A stretch of 53,974 nucleotides of DNA, from assembly GCF_029267015.1 (NCBI RefSeq), contig NZ_JARIEA010000070.1, positions 64,269-118,242 on the forward strand, read 5' to 3'. This DNA is from Sporosarcina ureae. GTDB lineage: Bacteria > Bacillota > Bacilli > Bacillales_A > Planococcaceae. This document shows, piece by piece, positions 7,417 to 16,673 of the stretch. The notes beneath the pieces are model-generated. The model made no database searches. It saw only the letters and a list, made by a program, of their open reading frames with translations, and was not told the origin of the DNA. The translations under genes were made by a program, and so were the position numbers. Positions within the stretch are counted from its first letter, which is position 1, and every line of letters starts with the position of its first letter.

Positions 7417-9108
7417 TTAATAAATCTTATGATCGACCATCCATTCACTGATGAACTCCATAATGGATTCAATAGTACCTTCTTCAAAAGGGGATTTCAG
7501 ATGGGCAGTCTCTACAAGTTCCAGAAATGATTTACTTCCTCCTAATTGACACAATGCCAAGTAGTCTGACCACGCGTCATCAAAGTCTTCCAATGAACGT
7601 TGCCAAAATTGAAAAGCACAGATTTGTGCAAAAGCATAATCAATATAATAAAACGGTACTTCGTATATATGACCTTGTCTCTGCCAAAAACCACCTTGTT
7701 CTAGATAGAGATGTCCATCATAATCCCGTTTTGGTAAATAAGTGGACTCCAAATCTTTCCATACTGCTTTACGTTCAGCAGGTGTCAGTTCAGGGTGATC
7801 GTAGATGCGTTGTTGAAACTCGTCAACTGCCACACCATATGGCAAAAATAGTACGCCTTCTAGTAAGTGTGCATAGCGATAACGGTCTGCATCACTACCG
7901 AAGAAACGATCCATCCAGAACCACGTAAAGAACTCCATACTCATGGAATGAATTTCCGCTGCTTCAGTTGTCGGCCAAATATATTCAGGTATTCCGATCG
8001 AACGGCTTGAATAAACCTGAAATGCATGACCTGCTTCATGGGTCAAGACATCAATATCCCCCGACGTTCCATTAAAGTTTGAAAATATGAACGGGGAGTC
8101 GTAGTTATCGATAAAAGTACAATAGCCACCAGCTTCTTTCCCTTTTTTCGCGACCAAATCCAAAAGATTTTTACGCTTCATATAGTCAAAGAAGCGTCCG
8201 GTCTCCCGAGATAACTCGGAATACATCTTCTGTCCGTTTTCTATAATCCATTCAGGCGTACCTTTTGGTTTCGGATTTCCTTCAGGGTACTGCAAAGGTT
8301 CATCATAAAACTTCATTTGAGAAATACCAATTCGTCTACTTTGCATACCGCGTATTTTCTCGGTCAATGGTACAACATGCATCCGAATTTGTTTACGGAA
8401 ATCTTCTACCATTTCCGTGTCATAGCCAATTCTGTCCATGCGAATGTAACCTAGTTCAGTAAAGTTTGTGAATCCAAGTGCGGTAGCGATTTTATGACGT
8501 ACTGCTACAAGACGATCAAAAATTTCGTCAAATTTTTCTTCATGTGATGCAAAGAAATCAGCAGTAGCATTCATCGCATCTTTTCTAACGGCACGATCAA
8601 GTGATTCCTTAAATGGACCGAGTTGAGCTAATGTCAGCGTTTCACCTTGAAACGTGATTTGAGCTGAAGCCACGAGTTTGGAATACTCGGAGATCAACTT
8701 ATTTTCATCTTGCAAGAGAGGTAAGACTTTATCTGAATAGGATCGAATAGCATTTTCGGCAAGATGGAATAACTGAGCTCCCCATTTATCCTCGAGCTGA
8801 GAACGGAAAGGGGAGGCGATCAAAGCTTTATAATAATCGCTTTGCAAAGCCTGGAATTCAGGGCCGATCTCATCGAAATAATCCCGCTCATCTTGATAAA
8901 ATGTATCATTCGTATCAATAGAAGATCGAATATACATAATGTTTTCTTGTGTACTGTAATCGCTTGTCAACTGGTTAATGTGCTCAATAATTTTGGATTG
9001 ATCTTCAAATGAGCTGGATTGCTCAAATTGGGTTAGTGCTGATTTGAACTCAGTTTGTAGTTTTTCGATATTTGGGCGAGTGTACTCATAATCTTCAAAA
9101 GTAAGCAT
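7417..9108 (-). CDS. M3-family oligoendopeptidase (zinc metallopeptidase)
   Basis: A cytoplasmic peptidase of the thimet/PepF clan that cuts short peptides. The zinc site THEAGHAFQVY has HEAGH at residues 357-361, with a downstream glutamate in TTEAAEIHSMSMEFF. The length is 563 residues. The ATG at 9108 is chosen: AGGAGG lies 6 bases before it, whereas the upstream in-frame ATG at 9129 would put that ribosome-binding site inside the coding region. It stands alone on the minus strand and shares a terminator with the cyclase gene. Exact specificity cannot be read; role is probably peptide turnover. Confidence 0.9.
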   Translation of the reverse strand: MLTFEDYEYTRPNIEKLQTEFKSALTQFEQSSSFEDQSKIIEHINQLTSDYSTQENIMYIRSSIDTNDTFYQDERDYFDEIGPEFQALQSDYYKALIASPFRSQLEDKWGAQLFHLAENAIRSYSDKVLPLLQDENKLISEYSKLVASAQITFQGETLTLAQLGPFKESLDRAVRKDAMNATADFFASHEEKFDEIFDRLVAVRHKIATALGFTNFTELGYIRMDRIGYDTEMVEDFRKQIRMHVVPLTEKIRGMQSRRIGISQMKFYDEPLQYPEGNPKPKGTPEWIIENGQKMYSELSRETGRFFDYMKRKNLLDLVAKKGKEAGGYCTFIDNYDSPFIFSNFNGTSGDIDVLTHEAGHAFQVYSSRSIGIPEYIWPTTEAAEIHSMSMEFFTWFWMDRFFGSDADRYRYAHLLEGVLFLPYGVAVDEFQQRIYDHPELTPAERKAVWKDLESTYLPKRDYDGHLYLEQGGFWQRQGHIYEVPFYYIDYAFAQICAFQFWQRSLEDFDDAWSDYLALCQLGGSKSFLELVETAHLKSPFEEGTIESIMEFISEWMVDHKIY

Positions 9109-9277
9109 TGTAGTCCTCCTAGTTTGCATATAGTGTGACTATCTCTTCATTTTCAAGTAACAGTAATAGAAATGCAAACTATTTACCGGAAATGACGTAC
9201 ATAAATTGCCACGAACTTATAAAATGATGTAGGATAGAGAGAGTAAACTCTTAGTGAGCGGGAAGAAGGAGAAATGA

Positions 9278-9565
9278 ATGCAAATAGTAAATGGTAAAGT
9301 GGAAGAATTGGTCGATCCAACAGGTATAATCGATGGTCAGCGCTACGAATTTCTTTTGACAGTTAAGTTCGATGAAGAAGATGAACTGTTCAATGAAGAA
9401 GGTACCGGCTTACGTATGCTATATTCTGTGAAGGATGGCCAGCGAAAGATGTTAACGTACCATTTTTATGAATTGGCAACAGAAAGTCCATTTGATGTAG
9501 AATGGGACGAAGAAGAACAAGCCGCAGCAGAGCAATATTGTGCAGAAATTTTCCCAGCAGTCTAA
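9278..9565 (+). CDS. Small acidic protein, DUF6509-like
   Basis: A protein of 95 residues of unknown function with no membrane segment or signal peptide. It is very acidic (DEEDELFNEEG and WDEEEQAAAEQ). The pattern of a beta-rich start (VEELVDPTGIIDGQRYEFLLTV) and acidic tail fits what I recall of DUF6509 in Bacillales; I could not check this. The start is ATG behind AAGGAG with 6-base spacing. It has a short divergent intergenic region shared with the peptidase gene and a gap of about 110 bases before the reductase gene. Confidence 0.7.
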   Translation: MQIVNGKVEELVDPTGIIDGQRYEFLLTVKFDEEDELFNEEGTGLRMLYSVKDGQRKMLTYHFYELATESPFDVEWDEEEQAAAEQYCAEIFPAV

Positions 9566-9674
9566 TACAAAATAGATGTTATTCTTTTTAAAATAGAGGA
9601 TAATGTACTAGAGAAATATAAATGGTGTATCCCAATAGCTTCTCATTAAAGAATTAAATATAGGAGTGTTTTAG

Positions 9675-10658
9675 ATGAATCAAGAAATAGTGGATATTAC
9701 GATTATCGGTGGCGGACCCACTGGATTATTTTCATCATTCTACGCAGGTATGCGTGAGATGTCTGTTAAAATCATTGATAGCTTGCCACAACTTGGCGGC
9801 CAATTGATCGAACTATATCCTGATAAGTACATTTATGACGTTGGTGGATTCCCTAAGATTTTGGCAAAAGACTTAGTGTCTAACCTCGTAACACAAGCAC
9901 ACTATGCAAAACCTGAAATTTGTTTAGGCGAAGCTGCATTGTCTATCGAGAAGAAAGACGATCATTTTGTTCTAACGACAGACAAAGGACAACATTTGAC
10001 ACGTACTATTTTATTGACGGCAGGTATTGGTGCTTTTCAACCCCGTAAAATCGGATTGAAAGAAGAACCTATTTTTGAAGGTAAAACATTGCACTACGGT
10101 ATCAAAGACTTGTCTTTGTTTAAAGATCAGAATATCTGTGTTTGTGGTGGAGGAGACTCTGCGCTTGACTGGGCGTTAATGCTTGAAGATATAGCAAGCC
10201 AAGTAACACTTGTTCACCGAAGAGAACGTTTCACTGCACACGAAACAAGTGTCAATCAATTGCACAAATCCAGTGTCAACGTGTTAACTTCACATGCTGT
10301 AAGTGAGTTACAAGGTGACGGAGATAAAATGGATAAAGTAATACTGAAAGAAAAAGACGGCAGTATGAAAGAACTTGAATTCGATCATGTCGTAGTCAAT
10401 TACGGTAATATATCTTCTCTAGGACCATTAAAGGACTGGGGATTGGATATGGAGCGTAATTCCATTAAAGTAAACTCTCGCATGGAAACGAATATTGAAG
10501 GGATTTATGCTGCAGGTGATGTAACTACATACGACGGCAAAGTAAAATTAATTGCGGTAGGTATGGGTGAAGCGCCGGTTGCCATAAGCCACGCGAAAGC
10601 GTTCTTGGATCCTAAAGCAAAAGTACAACCATTGCACAGTACAAGTGTATTTGGTTAA
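9675..10658 (+). CDS. yumC: Ferredoxin-NADP reductase, type 2 (YumC-like)
   Basis: A flavoprotein that passes electrons between NADPH and ferredoxin or flavodoxin. The fold is that of thioredoxin reductase: FAD-binding GGGPTG at residues 12-17, NADP-binding GGGDSALDWA near 158, and a C-terminal FAD contact IYAAGDVTTYDGK. The redox CxxC of thioredoxin reductase is absent, which separates this family (FNR2/YumC) from TrxB. The length of 327 is normal. The start is ATG behind AGGAG. It is followed by its own terminator. Confidence 0.88.
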   Translation: MNQEIVDITIIGGGPTGLFSSFYAGMREMSVKIIDSLPQLGGQLIELYPDKYIYDVGGFPKILAKDLVSNLVTQAHYAKPEICLGEAALSIEKKDDHFVLTTDKGQHLTRTILLTAGIGAFQPRKIGLKEEPIFEGKTLHYGIKDLSLFKDQNICVCGGGDSALDWALMLEDIASQVTLVHRRERFTAHETSVNQLHKSSVNVLTSHAVSELQGDGDKMDKVILKEKDGSMKELEFDHVVVNYGNISSLGPLKDWGLDMERNSIKVNSRMETNIEGIYAAGDVTTYDGKVKLIAVGMGEAPVAISHAKAFLDPKAKVQPLHSTSVFG

Positions 10659-10669
10659 TAAACGAGCAC

Positions 10670-10711
10670 ACACTTTGTATGGAGAGATATCTCCGTACAA
10701 GGTGTTTTTTA
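10670..10711 (+). terminator. Terminator after the ferredoxin-NADP reductase gene
   Basis: ACACTTTGTATGGAG (10670-10684) pairs with CTCCGTACAAGGTGT (10691-10705) with two mispairs, then a T-run. Confidence 0.88.
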
Positions 10712-10749
10712 TATGTAGTGTGCTACAGCAAAAGATTATGAAATATAAA

Positions 10750-10795
10750 AGGCTGTTCCAAGAATTCATAACTTCTTGGAACAGCCTATTTTTAT
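10750..10795. terminator. Terminator for the YfmJ-like gene on the minus strand
   Basis: AGGCTGTTCCAAGAA (10750-10764) and TTCTTGGAACAGCCT (10773-10787) form a perfect 15-bp stem. An A-rich left flank gives the T-run on the minus strand, and the right flank is also T-rich. Confidence 0.85.
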
Positions 10796-10808
10796 TGTTA
10801 ATCAAATA

Positions 10809-11825
10809 TTACTTTGCAGTTTTAGGATCTGCTACTTTAACTAGTTGTTTCCCTAAATTAGTCCCTTCGAATAAACCAAGAAATGCATCTGGGATATTTT
10901 CAAAACCTTCTACAATCGTTTCTTCGTATTTCAACTTGCCTTCAGATAACCATTTCCCTAAGTCAGCTGATGCAGTAGGGAAGTCTTTTGCGTAATCTCC
11001 TACTGTGAAGCCTTTCATCAACGCACTTGTTTTAATCATCGTTGACTGTGGTCGTGGTCCTACGTCTTGACCTTCTTTGTTATAGGAAGAGATAGCGCCG
11101 CATAGAGCGATACGTGCATGTTTGTTCAATAAAGTAAACACCGCGTCGGTAACTTCACCACCGACGTTATCGAAATAGATATCCACTCCGTTTGACGCGG
11201 CTTTTGTTAAGTCCTCTTTGAAGCTATCTAATTTGTAATTGACGGCTTCATCAAAACCAAGTTCATTTTTCAAGTAATCGATCTTTTCCTGAGAGCCAGC
11301 AATCCCGATCACTTTGGCACCTTTCATTTTGGCAATCTGACCCACTACTGAACCAACTGCCCCGGCAGCACCTGATACCACAACTGTTTCACCTGCTTGT
11401 GGTTTACCGATATCGAGTAACCCAAAGTATGCAGTTAGACCCGTCATCCCAAGAATACCTAAATGAGTAGTGATCGGTGCAATACTTGGATCGATTTTAC
11501 GTAGATCTTTTGCAGCTGCAGCTGAGTACTCTGCCCAGTTAAGGTTTCCTACAACAAAATCTCCTGGTGAAAATGCTTCTGAGTTAGATTCAGTCACTTC
11601 CCCGACGACTCCGCCTGCAATCACTTCGTCTAGTTTAAATGGGGGAATATACGATTTTGCATCTATCATTCTTCCTCGCATGTATGGGTCGACAGAAACG
11701 TATAGCGTACGTACAAGTACTTCATTTTCTTTCAGTTCAGGAATTGATTTTTCTACGAAATGGAATGTTTCCATAGTAGGTAATCCTTTAGGACGGTTAG
11801 CTAAATGAATTTCTTTTTGTGTCAT
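10809..11825 (-). CDS. yfmJ: NADP-dependent oxidoreductase (YfmJ / leukotriene B4 dehydrogenase-like)
   Basis: A cytoplasmic NADPH-dependent alkenal/enone reductase of the zinc-free MDR group, 338 residues. Substrates of relatives are alpha,beta-unsaturated aldehydes and ketones, so a detoxification role is likely. It has the family opening IHLANRPKGLP, the substrate-domain motif VDPYMRGRM, and the dinucleotide loop VSGAAGAVGSVVGQIAKMKGA. The start is ATG behind GGAGG. The gene is monocistronic. An unusually good 9-bp palindrome lies in its promoter region (11852-11878), suggesting control by a dedicated repressor or activator not encoded next to it. Confidence 0.88.
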   Translation of the reverse strand: MTQKEIHLANRPKGLPTMETFHFVEKSIPELKENEVLVRTLYVSVDPYMRGRMIDAKSYIPPFKLDEVIAGGVVGEVTESNSEAFSPGDFVVGNLNWAEYSAAAAKDLRKIDPSIAPITTHLGILGMTGLTAYFGLLDIGKPQAGETVVVSGAAGAVGSVVGQIAKMKGAKVIGIAGSQEKIDYLKNELGFDEAVNYKLDSFKEDLTKAASNGVDIYFDNVGGEVTDAVFTLLNKHARIALCGAISSYNKEGQDVGPRPQSTMIKTSALMKGFTVGDYAKDFPTASADLGKWLSEGKLKYEETIVEGFENIPDAFLGLFEGTNLGKQLVKVADPKTAK

Positions 11826-11851
11826 ATAAATTCCTCCAGTTTTAAGTGTAA

Positions 11852-11878
11852 TTACTTTTATTAACTAACTAAAAGTAA
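11852..11878. promoter_or_regulatory. Candidate operator: palindrome upstream of the yfmJ-like gene
   Basis: TTACTTTTA (11852-11860) and TAAAAGTAA (11870-11878) are perfect 9-bp inverted repeats with a 9-base spacer. They lie 27-53 bases upstream of the start codon, where a promoter should be. The size fits a dimeric winged-helix regulator; which one is unknown. Confidence 0.5.
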
Positions 11879-12109
11879 GCTTAATGATAAGATTACTAGG
11901 ACGAAGTAGCGAAGTCAATTAATTGCACTGAAGTGAAAAAAAGCATTTCATAGTTGTTGGAACAACTCAAACTTTATAACTTTTAATGGACTTATTAAAT
12001 ACAAATCTAAGAAAATAGGATTAAGATAGACATTTTCCTGATATCATCGTAAAGTAAAGACGTAGACATTCAGAAATATTAATAATTTAGCCGTAAAGGA
12101 GCTAACCAA

Positions 12110-12814
12110 ATGATAAAGGTTTTGGTTGTAGAAGATGAACAGTCAATAGCTACTCTTTTGCAATATAATTTGGAACATGCAGGATATAAAGTGTATTTAG
12201 CCCGAGATGGAAATACCGCGATCTCTATGACACTTTCCGAAAAACCGGATGTACTACTTCTTGATATTATGCTACCTGGAATGGACGGTATGGATGTATG
12301 TAAAAAGCTCCGCCAAGAAAAGGTTCACACACCGATTTTAATGTTAACAGCAAAGAGTGATGAATTTGATAAAGTCCTTGGATTAGAATTGGGAGCAGAT
12401 GACTACTTAACAAAACCTTTTAGTCCACGTGAGGTACTCGCTCGTGTGAAAGCTATTTTGCGCAGAATAGAACTACAGGATTCTATTCACATAAAAGAGC
12501 CGACATCAGAGGTACGTAATGGTAGTTTACTAGTCCATCCAGATCGAATTGAAGCTTTTTTGGATGGAATTCCTCTAGAGCTGACACCAAAAGAATTTGA
12601 ACTACTACTATACTTGATGCGGCATGCAGGTAAAGTACTACACCGTGAACAGCTGCTGAATGCGATATGGAATTACGACTACACAGGTGATTCCCGTATT
12701 GTAGATGTTCATATTAGTCATCTGCGTGAAAAGATTGAACCCGATACAAAACGTCCCGTCTACATCAAGACGGTTAGGGGTTTTGGTTATAAATTTGAGA
12801 AATTAATAAAATAA
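12110..12814 (+). CDS. PhoP-like response regulator (OmpR family), no partner kinase gene
   Basis: A two-component DNA-binding regulator of 234 residues. The receiver domain has the acidic pair ED at 8-9, the phosphorylation Asp in LLLDIMLPG (about 53) and Lys in TKPFSPRE (about 103). The winged-helix effector domain includes LTPKEFELLLYL and a C-terminal RIVDVHISHLREKIE. Segments such as DEFDKVLGLELGADDY are close to Bacillus PhoP, the phosphate-starvation regulator. Normally phoP is followed by the kinase gene phoR; here a terminator and then the pst operon follow. The start is ATG after AAAGGAG. It may be a PhoP paralogue that answers to a distant PhoR; whether it is PhoP itself cannot be settled. 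Confidence 0.85.
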   Translation: MIKVLVVEDEQSIATLLQYNLEHAGYKVYLARDGNTAISMTLSEKPDVLLLDIMLPGMDGMDVCKKLRQEKVHTPILMLTAKSDEFDKVLGLELGADDYLTKPFSPREVLARVKAILRRIELQDSIHIKEPTSEVRNGSLLVHPDRIEAFLDGIPLELTPKEFELLLYLMRHAGKVLHREQLLNAIWNYDYTGDSRIVDVHISHLREKIEPDTKRPVYIKTVRGFGYKFEKLIK

Positions 12815-12836
12815 ATTATGTATATACATATTGAAG

Positions 12837-12877
12837 CTGAAGGTGAATCCCAAATGGATTTAACCTTCAGTTTTTAT
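12837..12877 (+). terminator. Terminator after the response-regulator gene
   Basis: CTGAAGGTGAATCC and GGATTTAACCTTCAG form a long stem with a small internal mismatch, then TTTTTATTT. It separates the regulator from the pst operon. Confidence 0.85.
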
Positions 12878-12929
12878 TTGCATTAGCATTTACATACTAT
12901 TCATCCCTATTTTGACTTATTGTTTTTTC

Positions 12930-12994
12930 TATACAGAGTCTTTACACAACCTTTACGTTTCATCCATCACTCCTCAATACTCTTTGATTATAGT
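12930..12994 (+). promoter_or_regulatory. PhoP-box array and promoter of the pst operon
   Basis: Three hexamers follow each other at 11-bp steps: TATACA (12930), TTTACA (12941) and TTTACG (12952), each with a 5-base spacer. This is the direct-repeat pattern bound by Bacillus PhoP (TT-A/T/C-ACA-like hexamers every 11 bp). A weaker TCCATC follows at the next step (12963). A -10-like TATAGT lies at 12989-12994, and no good -35 hexamer is present, as expected for an activator-dependent promoter. Confidence 0.75.
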
Positions 12995-13052
12995 AAAGAA
13001 GCAGTGGAAAGAGAGCTACTACTAAAACGAAAAAAGCCTAGGGGGAGAAATG

Positions 13053-13961
13053 ATGAAGAAGCGTAATCGAATTACCGTTTTGGCGTTTGTTTTACTTTGT
13101 ACATGGGTGATCGCAGCTTGTAGCAGTACGAAAGCGGATGAAAGTGAAAAGGATGAATCCAACCAAGAAACCAATCAAAAAACTGAGCCAATCATGGTAG
13201 TAGGTTCAAGTGCACTACAACCTTTAGTAGAAGCGACAGCGCAGCAATATACGATAAAAAATCCAGGCGCGGTCATTAACGTTCAAGGAGGCGGAAGTGG
13301 AACGGGTTTAAGTAAAATTAGCGAAGATGCAGTAGATATCGGAAACTCTGATATATTCGCTGAAGAAAAAGAAGGCGTGGACGCAAGTAACTTAGTTGAC
13401 CATAAGGTAGCTGTCGTCGGAATGGCACCAGTGAGTCACCCAGAGACGGGTGTAACCGATATTTCATCTGAAGATTTGATTGCAATCTTTACTGGAGACA
13501 TCACAAACTGGAAAGAGCTTGGCGGAAATGATCAAGAAATTATTGTTATCAATCGTGCAAAAGGATCTGGTACGCGAGCTACTTTTGAAGCGTTTGCCCT
13601 AGATGGAAAACAGCCGATCGATGCACAAGAACAAGATTCTTCAGGCACAGTGCGTAAAATTGTCAGTGAAACACCAGGAGCAATCAGCTACTTAGCATTT
13701 TCATACTTTGATCAAACAACTACAGCTTTAAAAGTCAATGGAGTTACACCAAATCGTGAAAATGTCGAGTCGAATGAATGGAAAATCTGGGCTTACCAGC
13801 ATATGTATACAAACGGTGAAGCAACGGGACTATCCAAGGAATTGATCGACTATATACTCTCAGATGAGATTCAAGAAACATTACTTCCCGAAATGGACTA
13901 CCTACCGGTGACAGGTATGCAGGTAGAACGGGATGCGCAAGGAACTGTTACAAAAAAATGA
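13053..13961 (+). CDS. pstS: Phosphate ABC transporter substrate-binding lipoprotein PstS
   Basis: Captures inorganic phosphate outside the membrane and hands it to PstCA. A signal peptide ends in the lipobox VIAAC, with the lipid-anchored cysteine at residue 23. The mature protein has the phosphate-binding motifs VGSSALQPL, GGGSGTGLSK, VDIGNSD and KGSGTRATF. Two ATGs are adjacent (13050 and 13053); the second has better spacing from GGGGGAG. It is 302 residues, the normal length. It is the first gene of the pst operon, downstream of the PhoP-box array, so strong induction in phosphate starvation is expected. It has a gap of 42 bases to pstC. Confidence 0.94.
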   Translation: MKKRNRITVLAFVLLCTWVIAACSSTKADESEKDESNQETNQKTEPIMVVGSSALQPLVEATAQQYTIKNPGAVINVQGGGSGTGLSKISEDAVDIGNSDIFAEEKEGVDASNLVDHKVAVVGMAPVSHPETGVTDISSEDLIAIFTGDITNWKELGGNDQEIIVINRAKGSGTRATFEAFALDGKQPIDAQEQDSSGTVRKIVSETPGAISYLAFSYFDQTTTALKVNGVTPNRENVESNEWKIWAYQHMYTNGEATGLSKELIDYILSDEIQETLLPEMDYLPVTGMQVERDAQGTVTKK

Positions 13962-14003
13962 TAGTGTTTGTAAACTACTCTACTTTCGGAAGGAGTGTAT
14001 AGA

Positions 14004-14933
14004 ATGGCTAAAATGATAAAAGAGATGGAACATCCACTGTATAGAAAAAGCAATAAAATGCGCATGGAGCGTATTGGTAAGTGGATGACATTCCTTTCAG
14101 TTGCCTTAACAGCGACGATCACCGCAGCCATTCTATTTCTGGTCTTTTCAAAAGGCTTATCTACTTTCATTACAAATGACGGCAGTGTCAAAGACTTCTT
14201 TACAGGTACGGCTTGGAACCCAGCGGAAGTAAATTCCCTGGGTAAGCCTATCATTGGAGCCTTACCTTTTTTAGTAGGTTCCATAGCAGTTACAGGAATT
14301 TCTGCGCTGATTGCGGCGCCACTCGCAATTGGTGCTGCAATTTTCATGAGTGAGATCGCACCGAGAACTGGAAAGAGAATCATGCAACCGGTCATAGAGC
14401 TGTTAGTAGGTATTCCTTCAGTTGTATATGGATTCATCGGCTTAACTGTAGTTGTTCCCTTTTTACGTAATCTGTTCCCAGGCAGTGGATTCGGTATTGC
14501 AGCGGGAACGATTGTATTATCCATCATGATCTTACCAACCGTCACAAGCTTAGCTTTTGATGCGATTCAAGCAGTTCCACGTTCATTCCGTGAAGCTTCT
14601 TTGGCACTCGGCTCTACTAGGTGGCAAATGATTTGTAAAGTTGTTTTGAAAACAGCGAAACCCGGCTTGATGATGGCAATTATATTCGGAATGGCGCGTG
14701 CATTTGGTGAAGCATTAGCTGTGCAGATGGTCATCGGGAATGCTGCTGTTATCCCACAATCCCTATTTGACCCGGCTTCCACGGTTACTAGTGTATTAAC
14801 GATGGGCATGGGATACAGCGTCATGGGACAGGTTGAGAATAATGCACTTTGGTCACTTGCGCTTGTACTTTTACTGATGTCCCTATTCTTCACCATCACA
14901 GTCCGAATGATTGGAAAGGGGAAAAGTAGCTAA
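14004..14933 (+). CDS. pstC: Phosphate ABC transporter permease PstC
   Basis: One of two membrane subunits of the phosphate channel, 309 residues with six predicted helices after a basic cytoplasmic N-terminus. The ABC-docking EAA loop is visible as REASLALGSTRWQMI near residue 200. The ATG at 14004 is chosen because GGAAGGAG lies 8 bases upstream; the longer frame from 13995 would start inside that ribosome-binding site. Its stop overlaps the pstA start (TAATG), implying translational coupling and equal amounts of the two permeases. Confidence 0.93.
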   Translation: MAKMIKEMEHPLYRKSNKMRMERIGKWMTFLSVALTATITAAILFLVFSKGLSTFITNDGSVKDFFTGTAWNPAEVNSLGKPIIGALPFLVGSIAVTGISALIAAPLAIGAAIFMSEIAPRTGKRIMQPVIELLVGIPSVVYGFIGLTVVVPFLRNLFPGSGFGIAAGTIVLSIMILPTVTSLAFDAIQAVPRSFREASLALGSTRWQMICKVVLKTAKPGLMMAIIFGMARAFGEALAVQMVIGNAAVIPQSLFDPASTVTSVLTMGMGYSVMGQVENNALWSLALVLLLMSLFFTITVRMIGKGKSS

Positions 14934-15817
14934 TGTCAGCTAAAAGTACAGATCGACTCGCGACAGCTGGATTATATGTAATTGTCGGCATGATCATTAC
15001 AGTTTTAGCAGGATTGCTGGGATTTGTCTTTGTTCAAGGGATTCCGCAACTCAGCTGGCAATTCATCACGTCTCCTCCACAGGTTTTTAAAGAGGGTGGC
15101 GGGGTTGGCCCTCAACTCTTTAATTCATTTTACTTACTCGTGTTGACACTGATTATTTCGATCCCCATTGCGATTGGGGCTGGAATTTATTTAGCGGAAT
15201 ATGCGAAAGACAATTGGTTCATTCGTTGTATTCGTGTACTCATCGAAGTGCTTTCTTCTTTGCCATCGATTGTAGTAGGATTGTTCGGATTTTTGTTTTT
15301 CGTTTTGTATATGGGTTGGGGTTTTTCAATCATATCAGGCGCCTTTGCACTATCCGTGTTCAACCTTCCCTTATTAGTCCGAGTGGTTGAACAATCAATC
15401 AGTAACGTCCCTAAATCACAGCGCGAAGCAGGGTGGGCGCTCGGTTTTTCAAAATGGGAAACGATTACGACTATTATACTTCCAGCAGCTCTTCCTGGTA
15501 TTGTCACAGGTGTCATACTGGCATCCGGAAGAGTATTCGGAGAGGCAGCTGCTCTAATTTACACAGCCGGAATGAGTACACCGATTATAGACTTCACTAA
15601 TTGGAACCCACTGTCACCTACATCCCCATTAAATCCATTTAGACCGGCCGAAACAATGGCAGTTCATATTTGGAAAATTAACGGAGAAGGTATTATGCCG
15701 GACGCATCAGCTATTTCTGACGGAGCAGCTGCATTATTAATTATTTCGATTTTATTCTTTAATTTCACATCACGTCTTATTGGGAATGTACTGTTTAAAA
15801 AGATGAGTGCCAACTAA
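14933..15817 (+). CDS. pstA: Phosphate ABC transporter permease PstA
   Basis: The second membrane subunit of the phosphate channel, 294 residues with six predicted helices. The EAA loop is [16 protein letters not shown] near residue 165. Family signatures include [14 protein letters not shown] and the helix-rich C-terminus. The start codon overlaps the stop of pstC by one base. A gap of 13 bases carrying AAGGAGG leads to the first pstB gene. Confidence 0.93.
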   Translation: MSAKSTDRLATAGLYVIVGMIITVLAGLLGFVFVQGIPQLSWQFITSPPQVFKEGGGVGPQLFNSFYLLVLTLIISIPIAIGAGIYLAEYAKDNWFIRCIRVLIEVLSSLPSIVVGLFGFLFFVLYMGWGFSIISGAFALSVFNLPLLVRVVEQSISNVPKSQREAGWALGFSKWETITTIILPAALPGIVTGVILASGRVFGEAAALIYTAGMSTPIIDFTNWNPLSPTSPLNPFRPAETMAVHIWKINGEGIMPDASAISDGAAALLIISILFFNFTSRLIGNVLFKKMSAN

Positions 15818-15830
15818 AAGGAGGATCCAT

Positions 15831-16661
15831 ATGCAATCAGTTGCATTACAGCCTGTTACAATGAAAACGAATAGAACCAAACTGGCAGACAGTCACGATT
15901 TCCAACAAAGCTCCGTGCTGCAAACTACTAATTTGTCGGTGTATTATGGTGAACATCGTGCTGTGGATCAAGTTAGTCTAACCTTCCCGAAACAATCCGT
16001 TACGGCATTAATCGGTCCATCGGGATGTGGTAAATCGACTTTCCTGCGTTCGATTAATCGAATGAATGATGACATCGACCAATGTCGTACGGAAGGAGAA
16101 ATCTTTTATGAGGGGATAGAACTACATTCACCTCGTGTGAATGTACATGAGATACGCAAACAGATTGGAATGGTATTTCAAAGACCTGTACCGTTTGCCA
16201 AATCTATATTCAAAAACGTTGCCTCTGGACCTATACGACATGGAGTGAAGGATAAGGCAGAATTACAAAGAATCGTAGAAGACAGTCTGAAAAAAGCCGC
16301 ACTGTGGGATGAAGTGAAAGATCAATTACATACTTCGGCTTTGCGTCTTTCTGGTGGGCAACAACAACGCCTTTGTATCGCTAGAGCACTTGCGATGCAG
16401 CCGAGCGTATTATTACTGGATGAACCTGCATCTGCACTTGATCCTGTATCTACAGCAAAAATAGAAGAACTGATTTCTCAGTTAAAAAAAGACTATACAA
16501 TCGTGATAGTGACACATAATATGCAACAGGCCGCGCGTATTTCTGATGAAGTAGCCTATTTTTACATGGGGCGAGTAGTTGAACATGGGGCCACTGAACA
16601 GATTTTCAATAATCCACGTCATGAACAAACCGAACACTACATTAATGGACGTATAGGATAG
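15831..16661 (+). CDS. pstB: Phosphate ABC transporter ATPase PstB (first copy)
   Basis: The ATP-hydrolysing subunit that drives phosphate uptake. It has Walker [10 protein letters not shown], signature LSGGQQQRL, Walker [14 protein letters not shown] and the switch His in [12 protein letters not shown]. The ATG at 15831 follows AAGGAGG at 6 bases and gives 276 residues; the first 30 or so residues are an extra tail before the ABC core compared with the second copy. The Q-loop reads [12 protein letters not shown], which differs from the FQKPNPFP usual in PstB. Tandem pstB copies are also known from Bacillus (pstBA, pstBB). It may work as a heterodimer with the next gene's product or alternate with it. 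Confidence 0.93.
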   Translation: MQSVALQPVTMKTNRTKLADSHDFQQSSVLQTTNLSVYYGEHRAVDQVSLTFPKQSVTALIGPSGCGKSTFLRSINRMNDDIDQCRTEGEIFYEGIELHSPRVNVHEIRKQIGMVFQRPVPFAKSIFKNVASGPIRHGVKDKAELQRIVEDSLKKAALWDEVKDQLHTSALRLSGGQQQRLCIARALAMQPSVLLLDEPASALDPVSTAKIEELISQLKKDYTIVIVTHNMQQAARISDEVAYFYMGRVVEHGATEQIFNNPRHEQTEHYINGRIG

Positions 16662-16673
16662 GGGAGATTAGTG

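Noticed and set aside
10645..10995. Open frame of 116 codons after yumC
   Set aside because: It runs through two terminators and then antisense to the YfmJ-like gene; no ribosome-binding site.
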